A stretch of DNA of 64,000 bases, from positions 2,542,001-2,606,000 of the forward strand of contig CAWUEX030000002.1 in the NCBI GenBank assembly GCA_963921305.4. The letters run 5' to 3'. This document shows positions 55,204-62,955 of this stretch, one piece after another. The notes under the pieces are model-generated. The model searched no databases. It was not told the origin of the DNA and was given only the letters and a program-made list of their open reading frames with translations. The position numbers were made by a program, and so were the translations under genes. This stretch comes from CAWUEX02 sp963921305. GTDB taxonomy: Bacteria > Pseudomonadota > Alphaproteobacteria > Rhodospirillales > Rhodospirillaceae. Each line of letters begins with the position of its first letter. Position 1 is the first letter of the stretch.

Positions 55204-55728
55204 TCAGGGGCGGGTATCGTCTCGCAGCAAGCCTAGGAGTACCTCGTCCTGAAAGGCGCCGTTCTTATATATGGAATGCCGCTTTATTCCCTCGCGCACA
55301 AATCCGAGCTTGGACTCGAAGAGCGACACCGACGCAGAGTTATCTTTCAGTATCGTTGTTTCAAGCCGGTTCAGACTCAGTTCGCAAAATGCGTAGTTGA
55401 TTAGCGTATGAAGAGCGGCGAGACCGATGCCGCGCCTCTGATGCTCGGGGGCAACCAAGATTCCCACTTTCGCCGATCCATTTTTTAAGTCTATTGCCGT
55501 TAAATTGATGAGCCCGCAGCGCTCATTCGCCTTTTCAATCATCAAGCGTTGATCATGAGAGTCGTGCTCGAAAGTTTCGATCCACTTTTCGATGTGACCA
55601 AGACTTAGGGGAAAGTGCCACCCGACCAACGATCGTTGAATCTGATCGTCGTTGACCCACTGATGAATAAATTTGGCATCATGCTGCTCAATCGCTCTCA
55701 GCGTTAGGTCACTTCCAGAAATCGTCAT
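55204..55728 (-). CDS. RimJ/RimL-type GNAT N-acetyltransferase
   Basis: 174 residues. Acetyl-CoA-binding loop VAPEHQRRGIGLAALHTLI (about 91-109), with LTLRAIEQHDAKFIHQWVND at the N-terminus and ETTILKDNSASVSLFESKLG in the C-half, the standard ordering of GNAT motifs. The closest functional class by context is PseH-like 4-amino-sugar N-acetyltransferases, or ribosomal-protein acetyltransferases. It begins 5 nt after the methyltransferase stop, the end of the leftward PhyH-PhyH-methyltransferase-GNAT operon. Confidence 0.85.
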   Translation of the reverse strand: MTISGSDLTLRAIEQHDAKFIHQWVNDDQIQRSLVGWHFPLSLGHIEKWIETFEHDSHDQRLMIEKANERCGLINLTAIDLKNGSAKVGILVAPEHQRRGIGLAALHTLINYAFCELSLNRLETTILKDNSASVSLFESKLGFVREGIKRHSIYKNGAFQDEVLLGLLRDDTRP

Positions 55729-55733
55729 TGGCT

Positions 55734-56480
55734 TTAGGTCCGTTCACAGATGGTGAAGATGCTGGCCGACAACGTTGGCAATTCTCTTCCGAGTTCGAAG
55801 CACCCTTCCATAAAGGCATCAGAAATCAGTGGGCCTCCGATCAGCTTATCAAATTGAAAATTTGCCAGCGGTTTGAAGAATATACCGCCAGAGTGGACGA
55901 CACTCAGATTGGCGCTCTTGCAATCACGGATGAGAGTATCTGAAAAATAAACACGCTTGTGGCCACCATTAATGTCTGCATCACTTAGCGCTTCGAGGTG
56001 GCTTAGCACCCCCATTTTTACTGCGATTTGACGGGATGCAGCCTGACCATTCGGCACGATTGTAAATAGCCGACCGTTCGGTGACAGCAGCGAGCCCAGC
56101 TTTTCTAGTACGGCTACCGGATGAACTACATGCTCTAAGACATGAGTAAAAATAATATTGTCGAACAACCTGTCAGACTCATAGGTCTCAATCATTGATT
56201 GGACAAAGTGCACATTGACACCTTTCTCGCGTGTTCGCTTTTCAGTCCACTCAATAAACTCTTTGGCGGCCTCCACGACTGTGATGTCGTCAAAGTAGTC
56301 AGCCAATAGACTTGTCTGGTCTCCATGAGAGCAGCCGACTTGCAGGCAATTGCCCTCAACGAGGTAAGGTTTGATGGTCCGCATCATGTAGTCCCGCATC
56401 TTAATGTCGAAAGGTGCGGTGGAGTCGTATAGAGCGGTCACCTGGTCGAGAGTGTCTTTTTCAGCATCTAAGTCGTTCAC
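55734..56480 (-). CDS. SAM-dependent methyltransferase (Methyltransf_23 type)
   Basis: 248 residues, GTG start. SAM-binding region LVEGNCLQVGCSHGDQTSLL (about 40-59), ITVVEAAKEFIEW, DNIIFTHVLEHVVHPVAVLE and the LLSPNGRLFTIVPNG strand typical of the group. Such enzymes methylate sugars, quinones or nonribosomal products. It is the third gene of the four-gene leftward operon that starts with the PhyH pair at 58209, with gaps of 45 and 5 nt to its neighbours. Confidence 0.84.
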   Translation of the reverse strand: MNDLDAEKDTLDQVTALYDSTAPFDIKMRDYMMRTIKPYLVEGNCLQVGCSHGDQTSLLADYFDDITVVEAAKEFIEWTEKRTREKGVNVHFVQSMIETYESDRLFDNIIFTHVLEHVVHPVAVLEKLGSLLSPNGRLFTIVPNGQAASRQIAVKMGVLSHLEALSDADINGGHKRVYFSDTLIRDCKSANLSVVHSGGIFFKPLANFQFDKLIGGPLISDAFMEGCFELGRELPTLSASIFTICERT

Positions 56481-56525
56481 AATAGTGCCCCGTGCTTGTT
56501 GCTATTTGCGCGCAGACTCGCCTCG

Positions 56526-57365
56526 CTATTCTCGATATGTGCGCTTCACGGCTGGCTGATAAAACTCTTCCAGCGAAGATGCTGGCAATGAATGGTAGCC
56601 GATCAATTGTCTTGCAGTTTCAGGCAGGTTCTTGGCGTCATTTGGGTCAATCATTTTTGTGAGATCAATAATGGGCTTGATGTACGGTCGCGCCAATCCA
56701 ATGGTTAAGCACGCCCTCGGTTTGCCGCTTCGATTGACTGTCCCCGCATGAACGACATTACTGTCCCACAATGCAATGGAACCGGCAGATGCTTTCAGGC
56801 TCTCTGCGTTTTCTTCAAAGATCTTATTTGGCGGGATCCTCTCGAGTCGATGAGATCCGGCGAGGAGACGTGTCGCCCCATTCGCCTCAGTAAAGTCGTC
56901 AAGCATAACTAACATATTGAGCATCAGACGTGCGTTCTCTGCGAACGACCTTACGTCGCGATGCGGTTTAAACAGGTAGGAGGTGTCTTGGCCATTGTTG
57001 ACCACCCCGCCGAACGAGTTGAGGATGAATGAGCCATTGAAGTATCGGGTGACATAATCTCTCAGCGGCAACGCGGCCAATATTTCGTACAAGACAGTTG
57101 GCCGGGACAATAGGCAGTGCGATGTGCCGTCCATATCTTCAGAGCAGCCGCGGTCTTTCTGGACCTCAGAGTGCTCGGACGTGAGCATTTGCAGCGCGGT
57201 AGAGTACTGAGAAACCGCATTTGTGTCATAAACGTTGTCAAATACCGCCCATCCTCTAGACATGATCAGATAGTCAAATTCGTCCAGCGTGGGCCATGAC
57301 GTGCTCTCACGCTTTGGTTCGAGTTCGTTTGCCGCATCGGACTCGGAAGGGGCGCCATCAGTCAT
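56526..57365 (-). CDS. PhyH-family Fe(II)/2-oxoglutarate dioxygenase, second of a tandem pair
   Basis: 279 residues from ATG 57365 (MTDGAPSES), 4 nt after the stop of the preceding PhyH gene; an earlier in-frame start would lie within that gene. Fe ligands: YLFKPHRDVRSF (H-x-D) and DSNVVHAGTVNRSGKPRA (distal His and Arg), with GATRLLAGSHRL. It resembles the neighbour in layout but the two are clearly diverged in sequence. Hydroxylation of a lipid or sugar intermediate would fit. Substrate unknown. Confidence 0.87.
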   Translation of the reverse strand: MTDGAPSESDAANELEPKRESTSWPTLDEFDYLIMSRGWAVFDNVYDTNAVSQYSTALQMLTSEHSEVQKDRGCSEDMDGTSHCLLSRPTVLYEILAALPLRDYVTRYFNGSFILNSFGGVVNNGQDTSYLFKPHRDVRSFAENARLMLNMLVMLDDFTEANGATRLLAGSHRLERIPPNKIFEENAESLKASAGSIALWDSNVVHAGTVNRSGKPRACLTIGLARPYIKPIIDLTKMIDPNDAKNLPETARQLIGYHSLPASSLEEFYQPAVKRTYRE

Positions 57366-57369
57366 GTTG

Positions 57370-58209
57370 CTACGACCCGCTACTCTCTGACATGGACGTA
57401 AGTCCTTTGGTGCGGCGCCACGAAAGAACGTTTTGTCCGCTTTCCGAGCCGTACCCAAGTAAGTACGAATATCGAGGGTCGTCGGAGTATTTTCCCATCA
57501 GGCATGTTGGCAAAGAAATAATCTGTTTTATAAACGGGATTGTATAAGTTTGTGCAATCGCATGCCTAACTTCAGAGGTCGTATTTGTTCCTGTCCTGTG
57601 AAAAAGCATGGCATCCAAGAGAATGTAAGCCCCTGCTGGGGCGCATACGTTATCCTCGATTTTTGCAGCGAGCTCGAGACCTGGAAACATCTCAACATGA
57701 TGAGATCCAGGTAATACAGCCGTTCCGCCATTTTTATCATCAAAAGCGTCCAGGCACAGTATTGCCGTGATACCCAGAGGCTTGCTGGTTCGAAAATGCT
57801 GATACGGCAGATCCCGGTGGTATGCTGGCGTATAGTCAACGTCTGCAGCAGGGCAAATGATGCCGTTTTGCTGATTAACAATGTAGCTGGGGCCAAGTAG
57901 TTCAGTAACCGTGTCCAAGACAATCGCTGCAGTCATTGGGCGGAGAAAAACTTCGTCATAGCCAATCAGCGCACGGGCAATGTATTGCTCCTCCATGGTC
58001 TTGAGCTTTTGTCGGCCGCCCACTTCGTCGTGCTGAGCCTTGAGAGTTGCGCTGAGGCACTTTTTGAAAACATCGATGTCTGAGTCTTCGAAGACTTTCG
58101 ATGTTACCGAGAATCCGCGGCCGCGAATTTCTTCTGCATGTTGCGCTGCAACTGTACGAACCACCGCTTCACGGGTGACTCCAAAGGTGCTGAGCTTTTT
58201 GTCGCGCAT
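57370..58209 (-). CDS. PhyH-family Fe(II)/2-oxoglutarate dioxygenase, first of a tandem pair
   Basis: 279 residues, ATG 58209. Fe ligands: TPAYHRDLPYQHF (H-x-D) and AMLFHRTGTNTTSEVRHAIA (distal His, Arg). GGTAVLPGSHHVEMFPG and the preceding LCLDAFDDKNGG strand are typical of PhyH-type oxygenases. It is the promoter-proximal gene of the leftward four-gene operon. Its upstream region (58210-58430) is AT-rich and shared with the divergent BchO-like hydrolase gene. Confidence 0.87.
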   Translation of the reverse strand: MRDKKLSTFGVTREAVVRTVAAQHAEEIRGRGFSVTSKVFEDSDIDVFKKCLSATLKAQHDEVGGRQKLKTMEEQYIARALIGYDEVFLRPMTAAIVLDTVTELLGPSYIVNQQNGIICPAADVDYTPAYHRDLPYQHFRTSKPLGITAILCLDAFDDKNGGTAVLPGSHHVEMFPGLELAAKIEDNVCAPAGAYILLDAMLFHRTGTNTTSEVRHAIAQTYTIPFIKQIISLPTCLMGKYSDDPRYSYLLGYGSESGQNVLSWRRTKGLTSMSESSGS

Positions 58210-58430
58210 CAGAACGCTCGCTAAAGTAGAGCTATAATTGACCTCTTAACATTGTGCGTCTATCGATCAACAAATTGTTAACGGAATCAACTTCAAAAGA
58301 CATCGAACTGTCTGTCCGGGTCGCCAATCGTGTTTTTCCTACCGTCGCGCCCAATGCCGACCGAGAGAGAAATAGCCGTGATCTGAAGTAAAAAAGGGCT
58401 TAGAACCGGCCTTTTGCTTAGAGGGATAAT

Positions 58431-59321
58431 GTGAACGCGGCCCTGTCCTGGGAAACAGATGGCAAGTCATGGCCCCATCATGACCACAGCCAGTTCGTCG
58501 AGTCCGGTGGTTTGACGTGGCATGTTCAAATCAAGGGGGCGGGGCCTGATCTTTTGCTCATTCACGGCACCGGTGCGTCAACCCACTCTTGGCGTGACTG
58601 TCTGCCCATATTGGCGAAGCGCTTCCGGGTTATCGCCTTTGATCTGCCAGGACATGGATTTACCTCCGCTCTAGAGGACGCGAACATGTCGCTGCCCGCG
58701 TTGGCCCGTGCCGTCACCGGTTTGAGTCATGACGTGAAGGCATCTCCCGCTTGCGTGGTGGGGCATTCGGCAGGCGCTGCCATCGCTGTGCGCATGATCC
58801 TCGACGGTGGGGTCGCCCCCGGCGTTGCGATGAGCGTGAACGGCGCTTTGTTGCCGTTTCCCGGTTTTGGCCTGCTCACCCTTCCGATGATGTTCAAGGC
58901 GCTGTTTTCGAACCCGTTCGCCGCGCCGTTTGCGACTGAGATTGTGCGAGGCCCGGGAAATATCCGCCAGGCCATCGCCAATACGGGCACGGAATTGAGT
59001 GAGCAGGGCCTCGCCTTCTACGAGCGCCTGTTCACAAGTGACCGTCACCTCGACGCGACCCTTAAAATGATGACCCATTGGGATCTCGCGCCACTCAAAC
59101 GGGACTTGAGCAAGCTGCACATCCCGCTCACCGCGGTGTTCGGCGCAGAAGATCTGGCTATTCCGGCGTGGCAGGCGCGCGAGTTGGTCGAGTTGGCCCC
59201 CGCAGCGGACGTGATTGAGTTGTCTGGCTGTGGTCACATCGCACCTGAAGAAAAGCCAAAAAAGCTCTCAAAACTTGTGATCGCCCAGGCAAAGTCGGCC
59301 GGCCTTTTCAAAACCGCCTGA
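58431..59321 (+). CDS. BchO-like alpha/beta hydrolase
   Basis: 296 residues, GTG start with GAGGG upstream. The N-terminus (ETDGKSWPHHDHSQFVESGG) and HGTGASTHSWRDCLPILAKR and LPGHGFTS look like BchO, the hydrolase linked to magnesium-chelatase genes of phototrophs; nucleophile elbow CVVGHSAGAAIAV and catalytic-His motif LSGCGHIAPEEKP complete the triad. No bacteriochlorophyll genes are in the window, so the role may be different here. Its first 44 bases are the parental copy of the remnant at 50505-50548. The following methyltransferase begins 64 nt downstream. Confidence 0.85.
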   Translation: MNAALSWETDGKSWPHHDHSQFVESGGLTWHVQIKGAGPDLLLIHGTGASTHSWRDCLPILAKRFRVIAFDLPGHGFTSALEDANMSLPALARAVTGLSHDVKASPACVVGHSAGAAIAVRMILDGGVAPGVAMSVNGALLPFPGFGLLTLPMMFKALFSNPFAAPFATEIVRGPGNIRQAIANTGTELSEQGLAFYERLFTSDRHLDATLKMMTHWDLAPLKRDLSKLHIPLTAVFGAEDLAIPAWQARELVELAPAADVIELSGCGHIAPEEKPKKLSKLVIAQAKSAGLFKTA

Positions 59322-59385
59322 TTTTAGCTCCCCAAAATGGATTTAGCGGAAGCGTTCTGCTATCAGCTTGTTGAATTCGCAAACG

Positions 59386-60084
59386 ATGTGTGGGGACGTA
59401 CCGGTGCCGAAAAGCAATTACGGGGGCAAGAGATGGTCATACAAAATACTGACCCGCTTTCATCAAGCCTCGCCTCTCAAGAAGATTGTCGATGTCGGTC
59501 CGGGGGTCGGCACCTACACGCAGTTCCGCCAACCGCAGCAGGAGTGGATTGGCGTTGAAGCCTGGGCGCCTTACGTCGAGAAGTATGAGCTCGACGTCAA
59601 ATACGACAAGATCATCGTGAGCGACATCAGGTACTTGAATTGGTCAAAAGTCGCCCCGTGCGATGTGTGCATCTTCGGAGATATTCTTGAGCATATGAGC
59701 TACGAGGAGGCGCTCGAAACGGTCGATGTCGCGCTCAATAACTCTCGTCTGGTCTTGGTTTCCTTGCCGCTCATCTATTCAGCCCAAGGTGTGCTCGAGA
59801 ACAATCCATTTGAGATACATGTCAAACAGGACTGGACAAACGCTCAGGCGCTGGAAGCGTTTCCAGATTGGTGCGTCCATATTCTGGAATCCTACATCGG
59901 CGTATATATTTTGACGCGCAGCCCAGAGGACAAAGCACTGTTGACGGAAACGACCCGGGTTCTGAACAAGGAGCTGGAGGCAAATCCGGAGCTCGATCAT
60001 AGCTCGTTCAAGATCGTTCCCCGCAGTGACGACCCAAACGCCGAATACGATCCTATCAATTTGACGGGCAATTTCAGGCAGTGA
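59386..60084 (+). CDS. Class I methyltransferase-like protein
   Basis: 232 residues from ATG 59386 (MCGDVPVPKSNYGGKRWSYK); a TTG at 59368 is an alternative. Motif I is LKKIVDVGPGVGTYTQF and IGVEAWAPYVEKYEL follows as motif II; CIFGDILEHMSYEEALE and LVLVSLPLIYSAQG are typical later strands. An overlapping frame from 59337 with an ATG shows coding-like composition for about 40 codons but then loses it, so a frameshift near the start cannot be excluded. Small-molecule methylation is the usual role of such proteins. Confidence 0.75.
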   Translation: MCGDVPVPKSNYGGKRWSYKILTRFHQASPLKKIVDVGPGVGTYTQFRQPQQEWIGVEAWAPYVEKYELDVKYDKIIVSDIRYLNWSKVAPCDVCIFGDILEHMSYEEALETVDVALNNSRLVLVSLPLIYSAQGVLENNPFEIHVKQDWTNAQALEAFPDWCVHILESYIGVYILTRSPEDKALLTETTRVLNKELEANPELDHSSFKIVPRSDDPNAEYDPINLTGNFRQ

Positions 60085-60106
60085 CGGCACAAAGGCCTGT
60101 CGATCT

Positions 60107-61273
60107 GTGACTCAACCCATCATCATCGCCGGAGCGGGTCTGGGCGGTCTTTCTGCGGCCCGGGCCTTGTTGCAACGTGATATTCCGGTCATCGTTTTGG
60201 AGCGCGCCGATACGCTGGCGGAAGTCGGCGCTGGTATCACGCTGTCTCCCAATGCCACCAAAGCGCTCGAGCACCTCGGCCTGAAAGAGGCCTTGAGTGA
60301 TTTTGCGACGGTGGTGCGGCGGCAGGGTGTCACCCACTTCGAAACCGGAAAGATTCTTGTGGAAAACGATAGGGGAGACGAACCCCTGCGCAAGTATGGC
60401 GCGCACTACTATCAAGCCCATCGGTCAGACCTCCATTCGGCCCTTGTTGATGCGGTGCGTGCACTCGATAAGAACTGTATCCGTCTCAATGCCGAGGTGG
60501 CAGCCATTGGCCAAGATGCAAACGGTGCTCATGCCGAATTGGCCTCGGGTGAAACCCTATCTGGCCGCGCTTTGATCGGCTGCGACGGATTGCGTTCGCG
60601 TGTGCGCCAAAGTTTGTTTGGAGAAGACGATCCGCATTTTACAGGACATGTCGCGTGGCGCGGACTCATTCCACTCGAAAGTGACGATCTTTTCGGTATG
60701 GAACTGACAGCGGGCCTCGCCATTGCGCCGGAGAAATCCTTCGGTTGGTACCCAGTGCGTAACGAGACCGTGTTGAATTTTGTTGCTCTGGCGCAGACCA
60801 GCGAGTGGGCGGAAGAGGGCTGGGCCATTCCTGCCGACATCGAAGATTTGCTGGCAGTGTATGAAGGGTGGGACCCCCGTATTTTGGCGATCATCGACGC
60901 TGTGCCCCGTGACGCCTGCTTCAAATGGGGGCTGTTCGATCGCGAGCCTATGGACACATGGACATCCGGACGCATCACGTTGCTGGGAGACGCAGCCCAT
61001 CCCATGTTGCCGTTCATGGGGCAAGGGGCGGCGATGGCGATTGAGGACGCCGTCGTGCTGGCGCGTTGCCTCGAAGGTGCGGACGATGTGCCTGCCGCCC
61101 TGAAACGGTACGAAGACGCTCGTCTCGACCGCACCGCATTCGTTCAGCTTGAGTCCCGGGCGAAGGGGCTGCGTCTCGAAGGCAAAGAAACCGACACCTA
61201 CAACAAGAAAAAGCACCGCAATGAAGAGTCGGTCGGCCTGTTTGAATACGATGCCGCGACAGTCGCTGTTTAA
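60107..61273 (+). CDS. FAD-dependent aromatic monooxygenase-like protein
   Basis: 388 residues, GTG start. FAD-binding GAGLGGLSAARALLQRDIP at the N-terminus (about 8-26), the DG motif LIGCDGLRSRVRQS, and the GD motif LLGDAAHPMLPFMGQGAAMA. The general shape is that of class A flavin monooxygenases such as salicylate 1-hydroxylase (LSPNATKALEHLGL, VAWRGLIPL). Likely cytoplasmic and NAD(P)H-dependent. It begins 22 nt after the methyltransferase stop and is followed 42 nt later by the solute-binding protein gene, so these may form one rightward operon. Confidence 0.86.
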   Translation: MTQPIIIAGAGLGGLSAARALLQRDIPVIVLERADTLAEVGAGITLSPNATKALEHLGLKEALSDFATVVRRQGVTHFETGKILVENDRGDEPLRKYGAHYYQAHRSDLHSALVDAVRALDKNCIRLNAEVAAIGQDANGAHAELASGETLSGRALIGCDGLRSRVRQSLFGEDDPHFTGHVAWRGLIPLESDDLFGMELTAGLAIAPEKSFGWYPVRNETVLNFVALAQTSEWAEEGWAIPADIEDLLAVYEGWDPRILAIIDAVPRDACFKWGLFDREPMDTWTSGRITLLGDAAHPMLPFMGQGAAMAIEDAVVLARCLEGADDVPAALKRYEDARLDRTAFVQLESRAKGLRLEGKETDTYNKKKHRNEESVGLFEYDAATVAV

Positions 61274-61315
61274 GGTCACTCTATTCGAAGAGACCGGCTG
61301 TGCTACGGTTCTGAG

Positions 61316-62836
61316 ATGTTCGCTAGTTCAGCCCGCATAGCCAGTTGCGTTTTCGGCGCGCTTTGCGTTGTATTTGCCCTCACAGGATCCCTGCAGGCCC
61401 AGGACGTGCTCCGCGTCGGCGTCACCAGTTTTCCCACCTCGCGCGGTAATCCGTTCAACACCACCACCGGCACGCCTAGCATCTACACCTACGCGGCCTT
61501 CATTGAAGGTCTGACGCGGGTCAACAACAATGCAGAACCGGTTCCCATGCTGGCGGAAAGCTGGGAGATCGAGTCCGAAACCTCGTGGCTGTTTCACATG
61601 CGCCCCGGCGCAGTGTTTTCAAACGGCGAGCCGGCGGACGCTCATGCGGTTGAGGCGACCTATGCGATGCTGCGCACCGGCATCGGCCTGACCTATCCCA
61701 TCACCCGCGAGCTCGAAGGCATTGTCGCAATGGCCGCTGTCGATGACACGACCGTGCGTATTGTGACCGAGACGCCTGACATTCTCATTCCCAACAAGGT
61801 CGCATCGTTCAAAGTGGTCCCGCCGCGCTACTGGGCTGAGGTTGGACCGGATGGCTTCGCCGCCGCACCCATCGGCAGTGGTCCCTACATGGTCGAGACC
61901 TGGGGCTCGGCTCAGATCGACATGGTGCGCTCGCCCACCGCGTGGCGCCAGCCGTACATTCCGCGCTTGGAGCTAGTTGCCGGCGCTGAAGCGATCGCCA
62001 GGGTGCAGGGCGTATTGGCCGGCAACCTGCACATTGGCTTGCAGCTGGGGCCGGACGAAATATTTCCCGTGGAAGCAGCCGGACATCAGATGATCATAGG
62101 CATGGATCCCAGTATGCAGGTGCTGGCACTGATCACGGTGAAGGAGTCGCCGCTGCAAGACCTGCGCGTGCGCCAGGCGCTCAACTACGCCGTCAATCGT
62201 GAGGTCATCGCGCAGGGTTTGCTCGGCGGTCATATTGAAATGGCAACACAGACCGCGCCGAAGCTCGCCTTCGGCCACGCGCCCGATCTTGAGGTCTGGC
62301 CTTACGATCCAGACCGGGCGAGGGTGTTGTTAGCGGAAGCGGGTTACCCGGATGGGTTTGCCTTCACCGCCGAGATTCTGTTGCAGTCGGCATCCTTCTC
62401 GCCGCAGGTCTATCAGCAGGTCGCTGCCGATCTCGCGCGGGTTGGTGTCGATCTCACCATTCGCCGCATTCCCGCGTCTCAATATGCGCGTGGGGTGTAT
62501 CAGGGGGAGTGGGGTGGAACCGCGGTCGGCATTGATTACGGCGTCAATCCGACGCTCGACTCTTTGACGCCCCTGGTACGTCACTCGTGTTTGTGGATCG
62601 AGCCCTGGTTCTGTGAGCCGTCCATCCTGCCGTTGATCGAACAGGCCCAGGCGGCGTTTGACCTGGAAGAGCGCCGCCTGCTCACGCAAGACGTGATGAG
62701 GGCGCAACGGGCGCTGGCACCCGCCATTCTGCTCTACGAAACCGCCCGCTTCGATGCCGTCAACAAAGACCTGCAGGGCTACTCCATCGAAGTCGGGCAC
62801 ATCGGCTACGACAAGATGTATTTCGCCGAAAACTAA
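61316..62836 (+). CDS. Solute-binding protein family 5 (orphan)
   Basis: 506 residues with a Sec signal (CVFGALCVVFALTGSLQAQD). Family 5 motifs: YAAFIEGLTRVNNNAEPVPM, AESWEIESETSWLFHMRPGA, GSGPYMVETW, VRQALNYAVNREVIAQGLLG and YDPDRARVLLAEAGYPDGF. It resembles the orphan at 32630-34162, sharing LRVGV/LRVAL after the signal, GNP and the same domain order. No permease or ATPase genes are adjacent. Substrates of this family include peptides, opines, nickel chelates and sugars. Confidence 0.88.
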   Translation: MFASSARIASCVFGALCVVFALTGSLQAQDVLRVGVTSFPTSRGNPFNTTTGTPSIYTYAAFIEGLTRVNNNAEPVPMLAESWEIESETSWLFHMRPGAVFSNGEPADAHAVEATYAMLRTGIGLTYPITRELEGIVAMAAVDDTTVRIVTETPDILIPNKVASFKVVPPRYWAEVGPDGFAAAPIGSGPYMVETWGSAQIDMVRSPTAWRQPYIPRLELVAGAEAIARVQGVLAGNLHIGLQLGPDEIFPVEAAGHQMIIGMDPSMQVLALITVKESPLQDLRVRQALNYAVNREVIAQGLLGGHIEMATQTAPKLAFGHAPDLEVWPYDPDRARVLLAEAGYPDGFAFTAEILLQSASFSPQVYQQVAADLARVGVDLTIRRIPASQYARGVYQGEWGGTAVGIDYGVNPTLDSLTPLVRHSCLWIEPWFCEPSILPLIEQAQAAFDLEERRLLTQDVMRAQRALAPAILLYETARFDAVNKDLQGYSIEVGHIGYDKMYFAEN

Positions 62837-62955
62837 GGAAATCGAGCCTGGAATCAGTCATTCTGTGCGCAGCTCGATGAATTGGGATGCGCCTGATTTT
62901 CCAGCGGCTATGGTCTCGCCCCACACGAACGCAACGCCCGACGAAGGTGCTCCGC

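Noticed and set aside
58431..59321. Using the BchO-like gene to call the organism a phototroph
   Set aside because: One gene of a diverse hydrolase superfamily, with no other photosynthesis gene in the window, is too little evidence.
59337..59558. Overlapping plus-strand frame starting with a plausible ATG before the methyltransferase
   Set aside because: Only about 40 codons look coding and the frame then loses all family-like sequence, while the methyltransferase frame is supported by motif I.
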